This document shows, piece by piece, positions 48,240 to 59,345 of a DNA stretch of 64,000 bases. The position numbers were made by a program, and so were the translations under genes. Location of the stretch: NCBI RefSeq assembly GCF_027595985.1, contig NC_073305.1:108112535-108176534 (forward strand), read 5' to 3'. How positions within the stretch are numbered: position 1 is the first letter of the stretch; each line of letters opens with the position of its first letter. Source of the stretch: Sorex araneus. Taxonomy: Eukaryota; Chordata; Mammalia; Eulipotyphla; Soricidae. Below the pieces are notes generated by a model. The model did not search any database and was not told the DNA's origin. It saw nothing but the letters and a program-made list of their open reading frames with translations.

Positions 48240-51200
48240 ATATTTAAGCTGCCCAAGGAAGGAATATGAGTGACATCCATTTGCCAGATGGCATTAGGGA
48301 CTAGTCCTCGGGGATTGACCCCTAAGTGAGGCACGGGTAGAAGGGATACACAGGAAGGGCACTGGCGCACAATCTGCCGTGCCTGCTCACGCGTGATTTT
48401 AAACATAAGGCGGAGAGTTTGAGCATTCAGATGGTGGAGGGCATGTGCAGTTGTGGCCTCCTGCAGCGGATCTGCTTGTAGAGTTAGCACTGTGAAAGAT
48501 CGGGTGGCCAAATCTGCCAAGTGATTACCTGCCGCCAGTGGCCCAGGGAGGTTAGTGTGGGCACGAAGATGACCTATGAAAAATGGAGCTCGCCGGGAGC
48601 GAATATACTGTTGGATTTGCAAAAACAATGACGTTGCAGGGGAGGAGGGTTTTATGTAACTAATAGTCTCCAGTAATGGTATAGAGAAGGCCACATAGGC
48701 ACTATCCGTGTATAAATTGAAAGGAAGAAGGGAAAAATTTTTAAAAACCATTAGAACAGCTGTGAGTTCAACCAGCTGAGCAGAGGACTCCTTTGTGGAA
48801 AAAGAAACAGTCTCACCCTCACAGGCATAGGCGGCCTGGCCATTAGAGGATCCATCAGTGAAAATCACTTTAGCCCCAGGGATAGGGCTGGTCTTAGTGA
48901 CAACAGGAAAAACCCATTGATGTAAAGCCATAAATTGTATCAACTTATTGGGGGGATAATGATTATCTAAAATTCCTGAAAAGGAAGCGCAGGCGATGGA
49001 CCAATCATCAGTATTTTGAAGAAGCCAATCTATCTGTTCCTTATTGTAGGGTTGAATAACAGAAGCCGGTTCAAGACCAAAGTGTCTGCGAGAGAAACTC
49101 CTTCCTTCAATAATTAAGGATGCCACTAAGAGATAGTAGGGTACAAGAACTTTCTTTGGTGTGGCAGGAAGGTGAATCCAAGAAACAGGGTTTTCCTGCC
49201 AAATTAAGCCCGTGGGAGAATGAGGAGTAGCGAAGATAAGGAGGTGAAAAGGGCGCTGATAATCTAGAGAGCAAACAAAGTGACCTTCAATCGCTTTTTC
49301 TATGAGAACTAGGGATTTTCGGGCTGCTGGTGTCAGACTCCGAGGGGAAGAAGGATCAGCATCACCGCGTAAAAGGTCATAAAGGGGCATAAGGTCTCCT
49401 TTGGTAAGTTTCAGATAGGGACTGAGCCATGTAATATGCCCAAGCAGTTGTTGAAAATCATGTAGTGTCTTTAATGAAGTAAGCTTCAGCTGCGTTTTTT
49501 GCAAAAGTACACGGGACCCCTGAAGACGAAATCCAAGAAAGGTATAAGGGTCAGCGATCTGAATTTTTTCGGGGGCAATTTGAAAGCCAGACTGAGTAAA
49601 CGCACGGATCACCTGATTGCAACAGAGCATAGTGGCCTGTGGGTCAGATCCAGCAAGCAGTATATCATCCATATAATGGATCATATAGATGTCGGGCCAT
49701 TGTGCCCTAATGGGAGCAAGAATTTGAGCTACAAATTTTTGACACAGTGTGGGGCTATTTGCCATTCCCTGGGGTAAGACCTTCCATTGAAAACGTTGCA
49801 TGGGCTCTTTATAATTAATAGCTGGCAAACTAAAGGCAAAACGGGGGCGATCATCAGGATGCAAGGGAATTGAAAAGAAGCAGTCTTTTAAATCGAGTAC
49901 TATCTTATACATTTCTGAAGGAATGGCTGCTGGGGACGGCAGTCCAGGTAGAAGCGCCCCGAAAATGACCATGGTTTTATTTACTGCTCGTAGATCCTGC
50001 AGCAGTCGCCAACTGCCGTTTTTCTTTTTTATAACAAAAATGGGTGTGTTCCAGGGGGAAGAGGTGGGTTCTATGTGTCCCGCTGCGAGTTGTTCCTGCA
50101 CTAACAACCTGGCGGCCTGTAATTTTTCAGTGGGAAGCGGCCACTGGTCCACCCATACAGGCTCATTGGACTTCCATATGATCTTATCCGTATGGGGTGC
50201 AGGAGGAGCCGTGGCAGTTACTGAGAATAGACCTAAGCCTGCGTGGTCATTTTTCACTGGGTCGAGGGCTAGCGGCACAGGCGTGCCCTGGAGGTATTTT
50301 CCTAGAACCTTTCCGGGAGAATAACCTGCTGAAAGGAGCATGTCTAGGCCCTTGGCATCAATTAGTATAAGGTCCATTTGTGAAAGAATATCCCTGCCCC
50401 AGAGATTGAGTGGGAGCCCGGGCAGAACATAGGGGCGTACCATCCCGGATTTTCCCTCCTTGGTGCGCCAATCAAGCGTAAATGAGCTTAACATAGGGTT
50501 TTGGGATTGACCTATACCCTGAAGGTGAGTCAGTGAGGGGGTGAGGGGCCACCTTTTTGGCCAGTCTTTTTCAGCAATGACTGTTACATCCGCACCAGTG
50601 TCAATCAGACCTAAAAATTCCTTCCCGTTGATCTCTAAAGTCATCAGGCCCTTGTGATTAAGAATGCGTTGGGCAAAAAATGCAAAAGTCTCTGACATTG
50701 GGGGTGGTTTTTGTACTGTTGTTATTGGAATGAGTATTAGCTGTGCTAGCCGCGCGCCAGCGTCCAAGACTGAAAATGGGGAGAGTGATTCAACTACTAC
50801 TCCAATCTGCCCTTGAAAATCAGCATCTATAATCCCGGGGAGTACTTGCAAGCCCTGAGGAAGCATATTGCCTCGCCCAATAATTAGGCCAAAAGTTCCA
50901 GATGGCAAAGGGCCACAGGCGTTGACATACACTATCTGGGGACCCTGTTCTTTGACTAATATTGTGCGGGAGGTGGCACAGAGATCCAATCCGGCTGAGT
51001 ATGGGATGGCTCTGCAGAGGGGTTGGGTGCCGATGGGTTGAACAGCCCATGATTTTGAGGTGCCCCGGTCATGGGAAAGGGAGCGAATTGGGGGCTGGAC
51101 GCCGATGGGTTGAACGGCCCATGATTCTGAGGTGCCCCAGACACGGGAGAGGGAGCGGACTGGGGGCCCTGGGGCTGGCCCTGTGCCCAGTTTCCCGGCC

Positions 51201-51247
51201 TGGCCTTCTGGCGGCACTCTGACGCCCAGTGGAAACCCTGTTTGCAC
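48230..51247 (-). CDS. ERV pro-pol: dUTPase, protease, RT, RNase H, IN N-term
   Basis: One uninterrupted frame of about 1,005 codons (numbered here from the GTG at 51247; translation would enter by a -1 slip at 51190-51196). Order: proline-rich linker with a tandem repeat (to about 80); dUTPase (SAGLDL 84-89, PGIIDADFQGQIGVVV 137-152); aspartic protease (DTGAD 216-220, GRDIL 284-288); reverse transcriptase (LPQGM 491-495, YMDD 525-528); RNase H (TDGS 797-800, Glu827, TDSA 847-850, Asp912); integrase HHCC zinc domain (His935/His939, Cys963/Cys966) and the first catalytic Asp (991). It ends prematurely at residue 1005 because of a frame change. Unlike typical betaretroviruses there is no second frameshift between pro and pol. 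All motifs up to the break look catalytically complete. Confidence 0.94.
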   Translation of the reverse strand: MQTGFPLGVRVPPEGQAGKLGTGPAPGPPVRSLSRVWGTSESWAVQPIGVQPPIRSLSHDRGTSKSWAVQPIGTQPLCRAIPYSAGLDLCATSRTILVKEQGPQIVYVNACGPLPSGTFGLIIGRGNMLPQGLQVLPGIIDADFQGQIGVVVESLSPFSVLDAGARLAQLILIPITTVQKPPPMSETFAFFAQRILNHKGLMTLEINGKEFLGLIDTGADVTVIAEKDWPKRWPLTPSLTHLQGIGQSQNPMLSSFTLDWRTKEGKSGMVRPYVLPGLPLNLWGRDILSQMDLILIDAKGLDMLLSAGYSPGKVLGKYLQGTPVPLALDPVKNDHAGLGLFSVTATAPPAPHTDKIIWKSNEPVWVDQWPLPTEKLQAARLLVQEQLAAGHIEPTSSPWNTPIFVIKKKNGSWRLLQDLRAVNKTMVIFGALLPGLPSPAAIPSEMYKIVLDLKDCFFSIPLHPDDRPRFAFSLPAINYKEPMQRFQWKVLPQGMANSPTLCQKFVAQILAPIRAQWPDIYMIHYMDDILLAGSDPQATMLCCNQVIRAFTQSGFQIAPEKIQIADPYTFLGFRLQGSRVLLQKTQLKLTSLKTLHDFQQLLGHITWLSPYLKLTKGDLMPLYDLLRGDADPSSPRSLTPAARKSLVLIEKAIEGHFVCSLDYQRPFHLLIFATPHSPTGLIWQENPVSWIHLPATPKKVLVPYYLLVASLIIEGRSFSRRHFGLEPASVIQPYNKEQIDWLLQNTDDWSIACASFSGILDNHYPPNKLIQFMALHQWVFPVVTKTSPIPGAKVIFTDGSSNGQAAYACEGETVSFSTKESSAQLVELTAVLMVFKNFSLLPFNLYTDSAYVAFSIPLLETISYIKPSSPATSLFLQIQQYIRSRRAPFFIGHLRAHTNLPGPLAAGNHLADLATRSFTVLTLQADPLQEATTAHALHHLNAQTLRLMFKITREQARQIVRQCPSCVSLLPVPHLGVNPRGLVPNAIWQMDVTHIPSLGSLNMCM

Positions 51248-52881
51248 TTAGGGCAAGGACTTCTAGGTCTGGGCCGCGATTTTTTATTGGGACAGTTTCT
51301 TAAGAAATGTCCAGGCTGCTGACAGCCAAAGCACAGCTTGTTCTGACTGCTCGATGGTTGAATAGAGAACTGTTTGAAGGCAGCCCCTATAGCATGCCCT
51401 ATTTTTTGGGTGGTGGGATCAACCTCGGAGCATAGCCGAATGTATTCTGAGAGGGTCTTCCCACGCTTATAGGGGCGGAGTGTGGCCTGGCAGATGGGGT
51501 TAGCATTCTCATAGGCCAAATGGCGGATCAGCTCATTATCCGTCTCTTCGTTTCCCATGAGTTTTTCAGCCGCCTCCGTGAGGCGCCCTATGAAATCACT
51601 ATAGGGCTCGTTAGCTCCCTGACAAACCTTGGCTAAGGATGTTACCACCGACCCTTTAGAGGGAAGTGCCTTCCAGGCCCGGAGGGCAGCCACATGTATT
51701 TGGGCAAGTAGCCCTGGGGGAAATTGAGCCTGCACCTCATTAGAATCAAAGGGTGCCTGACCCTGAAATTTAGCAAAGATCCAGGATGAGGAAGAACCTC
51801 CTGCCTCGACGTTGCGGCACGCCATTTCTTGGCATCGTTCTAAATAATCTGCTTTCCACAAGAGATAGTCTCCCCTACTCAGGACAGCCTTAGCGACTGA
51901 GAACCAGTCGTTCGGCGTGAGCCATCCCTCACAAAAGGAGTCCAAAAGGCCAAGCGTAAAAGGAGCAGTGGGGCCGCAAGAAGAGACAGCGGCCTTTAAA
52001 TCTTTCAGGTCTTCGAATTTCAATCTACGGTAGCTTTGGCGGATTGGTGCCTGCGGAGCTACGTCCTGAGGGGAATTTTCCTCTTGGGAATGTGCCCCTT
52101 CCTCAGGCTGATCGGCCTCCTCAACTTCTCTGTCTGAGGGATCATCATCAGGTGGAGCCGTGGCAGAGGTGGGGTATTTGGGGGCCCGAGAATGGGACCT
52201 GGTAACTGGGAAGGCAGCCATAGGTTTTGAAGCTAGAGTGTGGCAGGGCGGAGGAGAGACCGAATTTGCACTAGATTCTTGGGAGAGGGTAGAAGGCTGC
52301 AGGGCACTCACTAGTTCCTGAACCACCTGCCTTATTAAGGCGGCAGTGTCCTGGGCAAGCTGGCGGGGTGCCTCACTGGCGTATGGGGGATTAAAAAAGG
52401 CAGTGTCATGGGACAGATAATGGAGTGGTGGAGCTGACGGCTGACACCTCTCCTCCTCATCTACCTGGGTAGCCTTGTCCTCCAGCTTACACCTCTCCTC
52501 CTCATCTACCTGGGTAGCCTTGTCCTCCAGGGGCAAGGATTTAAGTTCCGGAGGAGAGGGATCAGGGATATCAGAAGTCACAGGATAAAGTCTCAGAGGT
52601 GCCTCTGCGTGGGAGGAGTCAGTCCCCTGCATGGGGGGTGCCTCATCCCCAAAGACTGAGGAAGTCTCTGAACTCTCATACTTTTTCCTCAAAAAAATCT
52701 CAATTTCGGAAACACGGTGCTGAATCTCTGAAAATGGCTGACTTTTTCTCGCCTTAAAAATCTCATTTAAGATCCAAATAAAATTAGCGAGACAAAGGAT
52801 GCAAATAACACAAAGGATGCAAATAACTGGGGATTCCCAGAAGTAGGTAGGGATGGAGGAATCAGAGGGTAAGTAGGCCAT
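50956..52881 (-). CDS. ERV Gag polyprotein
   Basis: About 641 codons from the ATG at 52881 (MAYLPSDSS...). The frame stays open upstream into the LTR, but this is the first ATG after the primer site in a sensible position, giving an 88-nt leader. Residues about 17-43 are strongly hydrophobic (VICILCVICILCLANFIWIL). There is no Met-Gly myristoylation start, which suggests membrane or ER targeting as in intracisternal A particles (inference). Then come a charged linker with two tandem 15-residue copies, a proline-rich region, capsid with a major homology region (QGANEPYSDFIGRLTEAAE), and two CCHC zinc knuckles (CFGCQQPGHFLRNC, CPKCKQGFHWASEC). The C-terminus carries two similar Pro/Asn-rich repeats. 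The frame is intact. Confidence 0.93.
   Translation of the reverse strand: MAYLPSDSSIPTYFWESPVICILCVICILCLANFIWILNEIFKARKSQPFSEIQHRVSEIEIFLRKKYESSETSSVFGDEAPPMQGTDSSHAEAPLRLYPVTSDIPDPSPPELKSLPLEDKATQVDEEERCKLEDKATQVDEEERCQPSAPPLHYLSHDTAFFNPPYASEAPRQLAQDTAALIRQVVQELVSALQPSTLSQESSANSVSPPPCHTLASKPMAAFPVTRSHSRAPKYPTSATAPPDDDPSDREVEEADQPEEGAHSQEENSPQDVAPQAPIRQSYRRLKFEDLKDLKAAVSSCGPTAPFTLGLLDSFCEGWLTPNDWFSVAKAVLSRGDYLLWKADYLERCQEMACRNVEAGGSSSSWIFAKFQGQAPFDSNEVQAQFPPGLLAQIHVAALRAWKALPSKGSVVTSLAKVCQGANEPYSDFIGRLTEAAEKLMGNEETDNELIRHLAYENANPICQATLRPYKRGKTLSEYIRLCSEVDPTTQKIGHAIGAAFKQFSIQPSSSQNKLCFGCQQPGHFLRNCPNKKSRPRPRSPCPKCKQGFHWASECRQKARPGNWAQGQPQGPQSAPSPVSGAPQNHGPFNPSASSPQFAPFPMTGAPQNHGLFNPSAPNPSAEPSHTQPDWISVPPPAQY
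51190..51196 (-). promoter_or_regulatory. -1 ribosomal frameshift heptamer G GGA AAC
   Basis: On the minus strand GGGAAAC is in gag phase as G GGA AAC, just after the second zinc knuckle, within the gag/pro overlap. A -1 slip moves from the gag frame into exactly the open dUTPase-protease-RT frame. The same heptamer type is used at gag/pro of known betaretroviruses. A downstream pseudoknot was not modelled. Confidence 0.88.
52441..52530. repeat. 45-bp tandem duplication within gag
   Basis: Units 52441-52485 and 52486-52530 differ by one or two bases and encode two copies of KLEDKATQVDEEERC-like sequence in the linker between the hydrophobic N-terminus and capsid. In frame. Confidence 0.92.
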
Positions 52882-52949
52882 TCCCGCACCACGGTGTGTG
52901 CCAAGAGAAAGGCGACCCTCAGAAATACTCACTTTTTCCGTGAATTCGA

Positions 52950-52967
52950 CAGCCACGTTGGGCGCCA
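52950..52967 (-). other. Primer-binding site, tRNA-Lys1,2 type
   Basis: The minus strand begins TGGCGCCCAACGTGG two bases after the 5' LTR. The first 15 bases fit the complement of the tRNA-Lys1,2 3' end used by betaretroviruses; the last three differ. Confidence 0.85.
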
Positions 52968-52969
52968 GG

Positions 52970-53307
52970 TGTGGAAGTCGATGTGGAGGTCTCGTTCTGT
53001 TCAGCAGGGCGAACCCTTCGTAGGGCGCAGCCGAAAGAACAGACGCAGAGCCCGGAGGAGAGAGAAAAGGCATTTATTCTATGGCAGTTACAGTATTTTA
53101 TACCTCCCTGTTGGGAGGAGGTGGTGCCAGGACCCCCAACAGAAATGCAGGGTGTGGCACGGGATTTAGCTAGTAATAAACAAATACTGATAGGATAAGA
53201 TCAGTAAGATTAGGAGTGGCAACCTTTGCTAGGTGTGGCATGGGGTTAGCTAGTGATTAAACAAATAGTGACAGGATAAGATCAGTAAGGTAAAATGGCT
53301 CCCTACA
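52970..53307 (-). repeat. ERV 5' LTR (338 bp)
   Basis: Promoter LTR of the provirus. The U3 has two imperfect 58-bp copies (53232-53289 and 53151-53208), likely enhancer repeats. The TATA box is TATAAAATA at 53094-53103. It matches the 3' LTR at all 338 positions by eye. Confidence 0.96.
53094..53103 (-). promoter_or_regulatory. TATA box of the ERV 5' LTR
   Basis: GTATAAAATA on the minus strand, followed after about 16 nt by AATAAA (53073-53078), so transcription should start very near the poly(A) hexamer. Confidence 0.75.
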
Positions 53308-53314
53308 ACCATGT

Positions 53315-54344
53315 CATTGATTTCTGCTCTAAGTTTTATTATCTCTTTCTTCTGCCTGGTTTGGGCTCTTTTTTTTTGTCCTTTTCTAAGATCTTGAGCT
53401 GTGAAGTCAAGTTATATATGTGGGCCTTTTCTTCCTTCCTGAGAAATGATTGCAGAGCTATAAATTTTCCCCTTATTATGGCTTTAGCTGCGTCCCACAG
53501 GTTCTGGTAGCTCATATCTTCATTTGTTTCTAGGTACCTTTTGATTTTTCCCTTGATTTCCTTCCTGACCCACTCATTGTTCAACATCGAGTTGTTTCAT
53601 TTCCAGGTGTTTGATTTGGTTTTCTGCATCTGTACATGATTAACTTCTATCTTCAGTGCATCATGGTCTGAAAAGATAGCTGATACAATGTCTATCTTGC
53701 TGATTCTGTTGAGGTATGTTGTGTGGCCCAGCACATGGTCTATTCTGGAAAATATTGCATGTGCTCTGGAATGGAATGTGTATTCATTTTTCTGGGGGGG
53801 AATGTAAAGCCCTGTATAGATCTATTAGCCCTCTCTCTTCTATTTCTTCCTTCAAAGCCAGTATTTCCTTATTTAATCTTCTTGATCTGTGCATAGGTGA
53901 TAGGGAGGTGTTGAAGTCTCCAACTACTATTGTGTTTCTTGCAATGTCCTTCTTAAGGTCTGTTAGCAGCTGTTGTAGGAATTTGGCAGGTCCCTCATTG
54001 GGTGCATACATGTTTATGAGTGTGATTTCTTCCTGCTGTACATATACCTTGATTAGTAAAAATTGGCTTTCACTATCCCTTCTAATCTTTTTCAACCTGA
54101 AGTCTATGTTGTCCGATACTAGTAAGGCCACCCCAGCATTTTTGAGGGAGTTGTTTGCTTGCAGGATTGTTTTCCATCCTTTGACTTTGAGTCTGTGTTT
54201 GTTCTGGCTATTCAGATGTGTTTCTTGGAGGCAGAAGAATGTTGGGTTCAGTCTCTGAATCCATTTTGCCACTCTGTGTCTCTTAATTGGTGAATTAAGA
54301 CCATCGACATACAGACAGATTATTGTCATGGTGTTTTGTGCCAT
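53315..54344 (-). pseudogene. L1 ORF2 N-terminal endonuclease part
   Basis: Starts at the ATG at 54344 (MAQNTMTIICLYVDGLNSP). The first 186 codons carry the apurinic-type endonuclease (CLQETHLNSQ with the catalytic Glu, NMYAPNE, VVGDFNT). A frame change occurs near 53790. The linker and start of the RT region (53339-53587) are in another frame, and the ERV then cuts the gene at 53307. Confidence 0.9.
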
Positions 54345-54387
54345 CTTTCTGTAAGGGTTTGTTGTGCTTGTAGGGGTTTTTCTTGTC

Positions 54388-55340
54388 TTACAGTAGCCCC
54401 TTTAGTCCTTCGTTTTGGTTTGGTTTTGAGTCTATGAAGTTCCTGAGTTGTTGTTTATCCACAAAATAGTGTATCGTTCCTTCGAGTTTGAATGAGAGTT
54501 TAGCCGGATAAAGTATTCTTGGTGAAGCTTTCATTTCATTGAGTTTTTTCATTATATTCCACCACTGCCTTTGGGCGTGGAGGGTTTCCTCTGATAGGTC
54601 TGCTGTGAATCTAAGGGGTGCTCCTTTGTATGTGATTTCCTTCTTTGACCTTGCTGTTTGCAATATTATTGTGTCTCTATCCATGAGGCCTATCATTCTA
54701 ACTATGACATGTCTTGGAGTTTTTCTGTTAGAATCTCTTTTAGCTGGCACCCTTCTGGCTCCTTGAATCTGGATGTCTGCATTCTCCAGCTCTGACTACT
54801 TTTCAGCAATGAATTTTTTGACTGTGGCTTTTTCATTGGGGTTGCTTCCCTGTCCTTCTGGTACTCTGATGATTCTAATGTTGTTCCTCTTGAAATCATC
54901 CCCTAGGACTCTGATTCTCCCTAGAGCTATTTTGAGGTCTCTTCCCATTGTTTATTGTTGCCTGTAGGCTTCCTGCAGCTCTTCTTCAAGCTCACTGATT
55001 CTGTATTCGGCTGTACCCATTCTATTGTTGAGGGCACCCACTGAGTTTTATATTTCATCTATTGAATCCTTCATTCGTGACATTTATTTTTGTAGCTTTT
55101 TTAATTCTGCTCTCATTTTTTCCCATATTTTCTTGGCTGTCTATTGTATCGTTTCTGTCAGGTCCTCTTTTAATTTAATGGGTACCTTTTCAATCTTTAC
55201 ATTGAGTTCATTGAACATCTTCAGCATTTCAAATCTGAATTCTTTATCGGAGAGCTCAAGTTTGTAGGAAACGCCTATTGAGGCGTCTGGACTCCTTTCA
55301 TCGTCTTCTCCTTGTGGTGGGGATTTTGCTGTTTCTTCAT
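54388..55340 (-). pseudogene. L1 ORF1 (decayed)
   Basis: The RNA-chaperone ORF1p. The C-terminal domain is open at 54388-54750 (ITYKGAPLRFTADLSEETL, LKGLL end), the RRM region is in a shifted frame at 54702-54899, and the coiled-coil part upstream is broken by stops. ORF1 ends about 44 nt before ORF2, the usual L1 layout. Confidence 0.82.
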
Positions 55341-55479
55341 GTAGTTGTGGTGGTATGGAAGAGGGACCTTCAAGTTCACTATCACTGTTCCCTCTTGTTG
55401 TGAGAAAGGATTCTGGATGGGCTCGGTCTATGGTGATTGTCCTTTTATTTTCCCCTTCTAGAACATGTCCTTTCTCTCA

Positions 55480-55918
55480 GATGTTCCTCTAATCCTTATG
55501 TGAGGCCTCATGTGATGCTTTTGGAGAATGTGCTCTTTTACATTGGGCTTTGCACAGGTACTTGTATTCATTGGTGTTTGGGTGAAATTAGGATAGACTA
55601 GTGGTCTCTTGTCCTACTGGTTTTTGGGTAGCTAGGATGTTACTCGTGGACATATGTAATGAAGGCTGAGATGTAACAACAGATTGCTGGGTGTCGAGAA
55701 AATAACTGCAGCCAAAAAGGAGGCCATGCCCCTGAGGATTAGGTTAAGCCCCTTGCCACACAATAGCTGAGTCCTAGAGGCTGTCTGGGATGCAGGAAGG
55801 GCGGGTCGGGGGACGTCACACACCTGGGCAGGAAGAGCAAACGGCTGTGGTGCTGAGGGTCGGCGTGCCACCAGCCAGGGCGGCAGTCCGGAGTGGGGTG
55901 GCTGCCTGGGGTAGTCTC
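55480..55918 (-). promoter_or_regulatory. L1 5' UTR (promoter region)
   Basis: GC-rich segment at the 5' end of the L1, similar in composition and edge (GAGAC...CCCC near the start) to the 5' end of the second L1 at 62600-62833. L1 internal promoters lie here. Confidence 0.65.
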
Positions 55919-58250
<2,332 letters not shown>

Positions 58251-58420
58251 CCTAGTGTTCTGCAATTCTATTGAGGATGACTCGAGTGAACAACTTTTAT
58301 ACGATGGACAACAGGCAGATCGGGAGATAGTTGTTGATGTTGTGGATGTCTCCCTTCTTGTACAACAGAACGTTCTTGCTGGCTTTCCACTGGGATGGAG
58401 CCCTTCTAAAAGAGATTACA
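58251..58420 (-). mobile_element. RTE-clade LINE, 5'-most remaining segment
   Basis: Minus strand reads PSQWKASKNVLLYKKGDIHN and INNYLPICLLS, the conserved N-terminal RT blocks of the RTE clade, and runs up to the duplication at the FBXO38 retrocopy, beyond which RTE continues at 57007. No RTE endonuclease sequence was seen further right, so the element is 5'-truncated here. Confidence 0.85.
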
Positions 58421-58564
58421 AACATGTTTACTAAATTCCATCAAATGTTGTATCCTATTCTTGGTACATCAGTAGAGTAGAGTATGAGAGTGCTCCAGGA
58501 ATTCTAAAATTTAGAATATGATTATACAGCATATTCACTCATGGGTGAGGCCTATGTTTTCTCT

Positions 58565-58960
58565 TCAAGGAGCTTTATTTTTGAGTCTCTGAATCATGGC
58601 CATTGATGAGGTTATATGGTGCCAGGGGCAGTTTGTGGGTGTGGCTGTAAAGATACTGGTAAACTAGGAAGGTGGGAGGGGGAGGCCCAGTCCCACTCTG
58701 AGCCAGCTTCAAGATTTCAGTCAGAGGTTCTGCATACCTCGGTCTGTCTGCAGATTCACTGATGGGTCAGACTTGTCAGAGCCTGTGCAGAGCAGTCGTG
58801 AACATGGCGGTGATTGAGTTCTGGAGGTTTTTGGCTACTGCTACTGGGCCTCTGTTGGGGTGAAGAGGAAAACTCTCCCTCCCCCTCTGTGTTGCCCTGG
58901 TGAAGACAGCCTGGTGTGGGATCTGAAGGCATCTCTGTGACATGTTGTTTTATGAGATAC
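58565..58960 (+). repeat. Unclassified dispersed repeat, copy 2
   Basis: Collinear with 14835-15200 ('ggcagtttgtgggtgtggctg', 'gaggcccagtcccactctgag', 'gaacatggcggtg', 'ggtgaagacagcc'). Function and family unknown. Confidence 0.6.
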
Positions 58961-59094
58961 TTTACTTCTAATGGCTTCTCAGTTTCCACATTTTTGTTCT
59001 TTCATGTTTTGCTTAGCTTTTTTTTTTCTCGTTACACCTTTTCCCTCTGAGTTTTGGTTAATGCCATTTGTCTGTGCCTATGAGTGAGCGAGTG

Positions 59095-59345
59095 TCTGCA
59101 TGGCAGAGCTTGGCAAGCTAACTGTGGTGTATTCAATATGCCAAAAACAGTAACAATAACAGGTTTCATTCCCCTGACCCTGAAAGGGCATTCAAAATGG
59201 CAGTGTTGGGAAAGACGAGTAAGGAGAGATTGCTAAAATCTCAGAGCTGGAGATAACTGTTACTGTTATTTCCAGTAACAGTGGAGATGTTACTGGTGCC
59301 CGCTCGAGTAAATCGATGAACAACGGGATGACAGTGATACAGTGA
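59095..59345 (+). mobile_element. RTE/SINE-related chimera
   Basis: Starts in the SINE block 'ggcagagcttggcaagctaac', passes 'atgccaaaaacagtaacaat', includes the longer middle seen at 14600-14700 ('cattcccctgaccctgaaag', 'gttgggaaagacgagtaagg', 'atctcagagctgg'), then returns to the SINE/RTE tail 'gagatgttactggtgcccgc' to 'gacagtgatacagtga'. It is an intermediate between the two tail types. Confidence 0.7.

Larger units (their letters stand above)
45293..53307 (-). mobile_element. Class-II (betaretrovirus-like) ERV, young provirus
   Basis: 8,015-bp provirus with two 338-bp LTRs that look identical at all positions, 5'-TG...CA-3' ends and a 6-bp ACCATG duplication at 45287-45292 and 53308-53313. 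Order on the minus strand: 5' LTR, lysine-tRNA-type primer site, gag, pro-pol reached by a -1 slip, about 1.9 kb without a long frame, polypurine tract, 3' LTR. Six-base duplication, dUTPase upstream of protease, two CCHC knuckles and the primer site place it with betaretrovirus-like ERVs. No open env, a Gag lacking the Met-Gly start and bearing an N-terminal hydrophobic stretch point to an intracellular, IAP-like life style (inference). Inserted into L1 ORF2. Confidence 0.95.
42855..55918 (-). mobile_element. L1 LINE with 5' UTR, interrupted by an ERV
   Basis: An L1 with GC-rich 5' UTR (about 55480-55918), ORF1 (about 54388-55340), ORF2 (54344 down to about 42905) and a short A/T tail at 42855-42885. 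It measures about 5.0 kb after removing the 8,015-bp ERV and one 6-bp duplication. Most of the 3' UTR is missing: the terminal 'ttattagagaatcacc' block is joined directly to the ORF2 end. The flanking 14-bp duplication has one mismatch (42841-42854, 55919-55932). The element lies inside an RTE LINE. Confidence 0.9.

Noticed and set aside
48230..51247. A domesticated host protease or RT gene
   Set aside because: The frame sits in a provirus with identical LTRs, primer site and target duplication; no sign of host exon structure or selection beyond youth.
51247..51247. GTG as a true start of pro-pol
   Set aside because: The frame is open further upstream, and the in-phase slippery heptamer at 51190-51196 is the better entry point.
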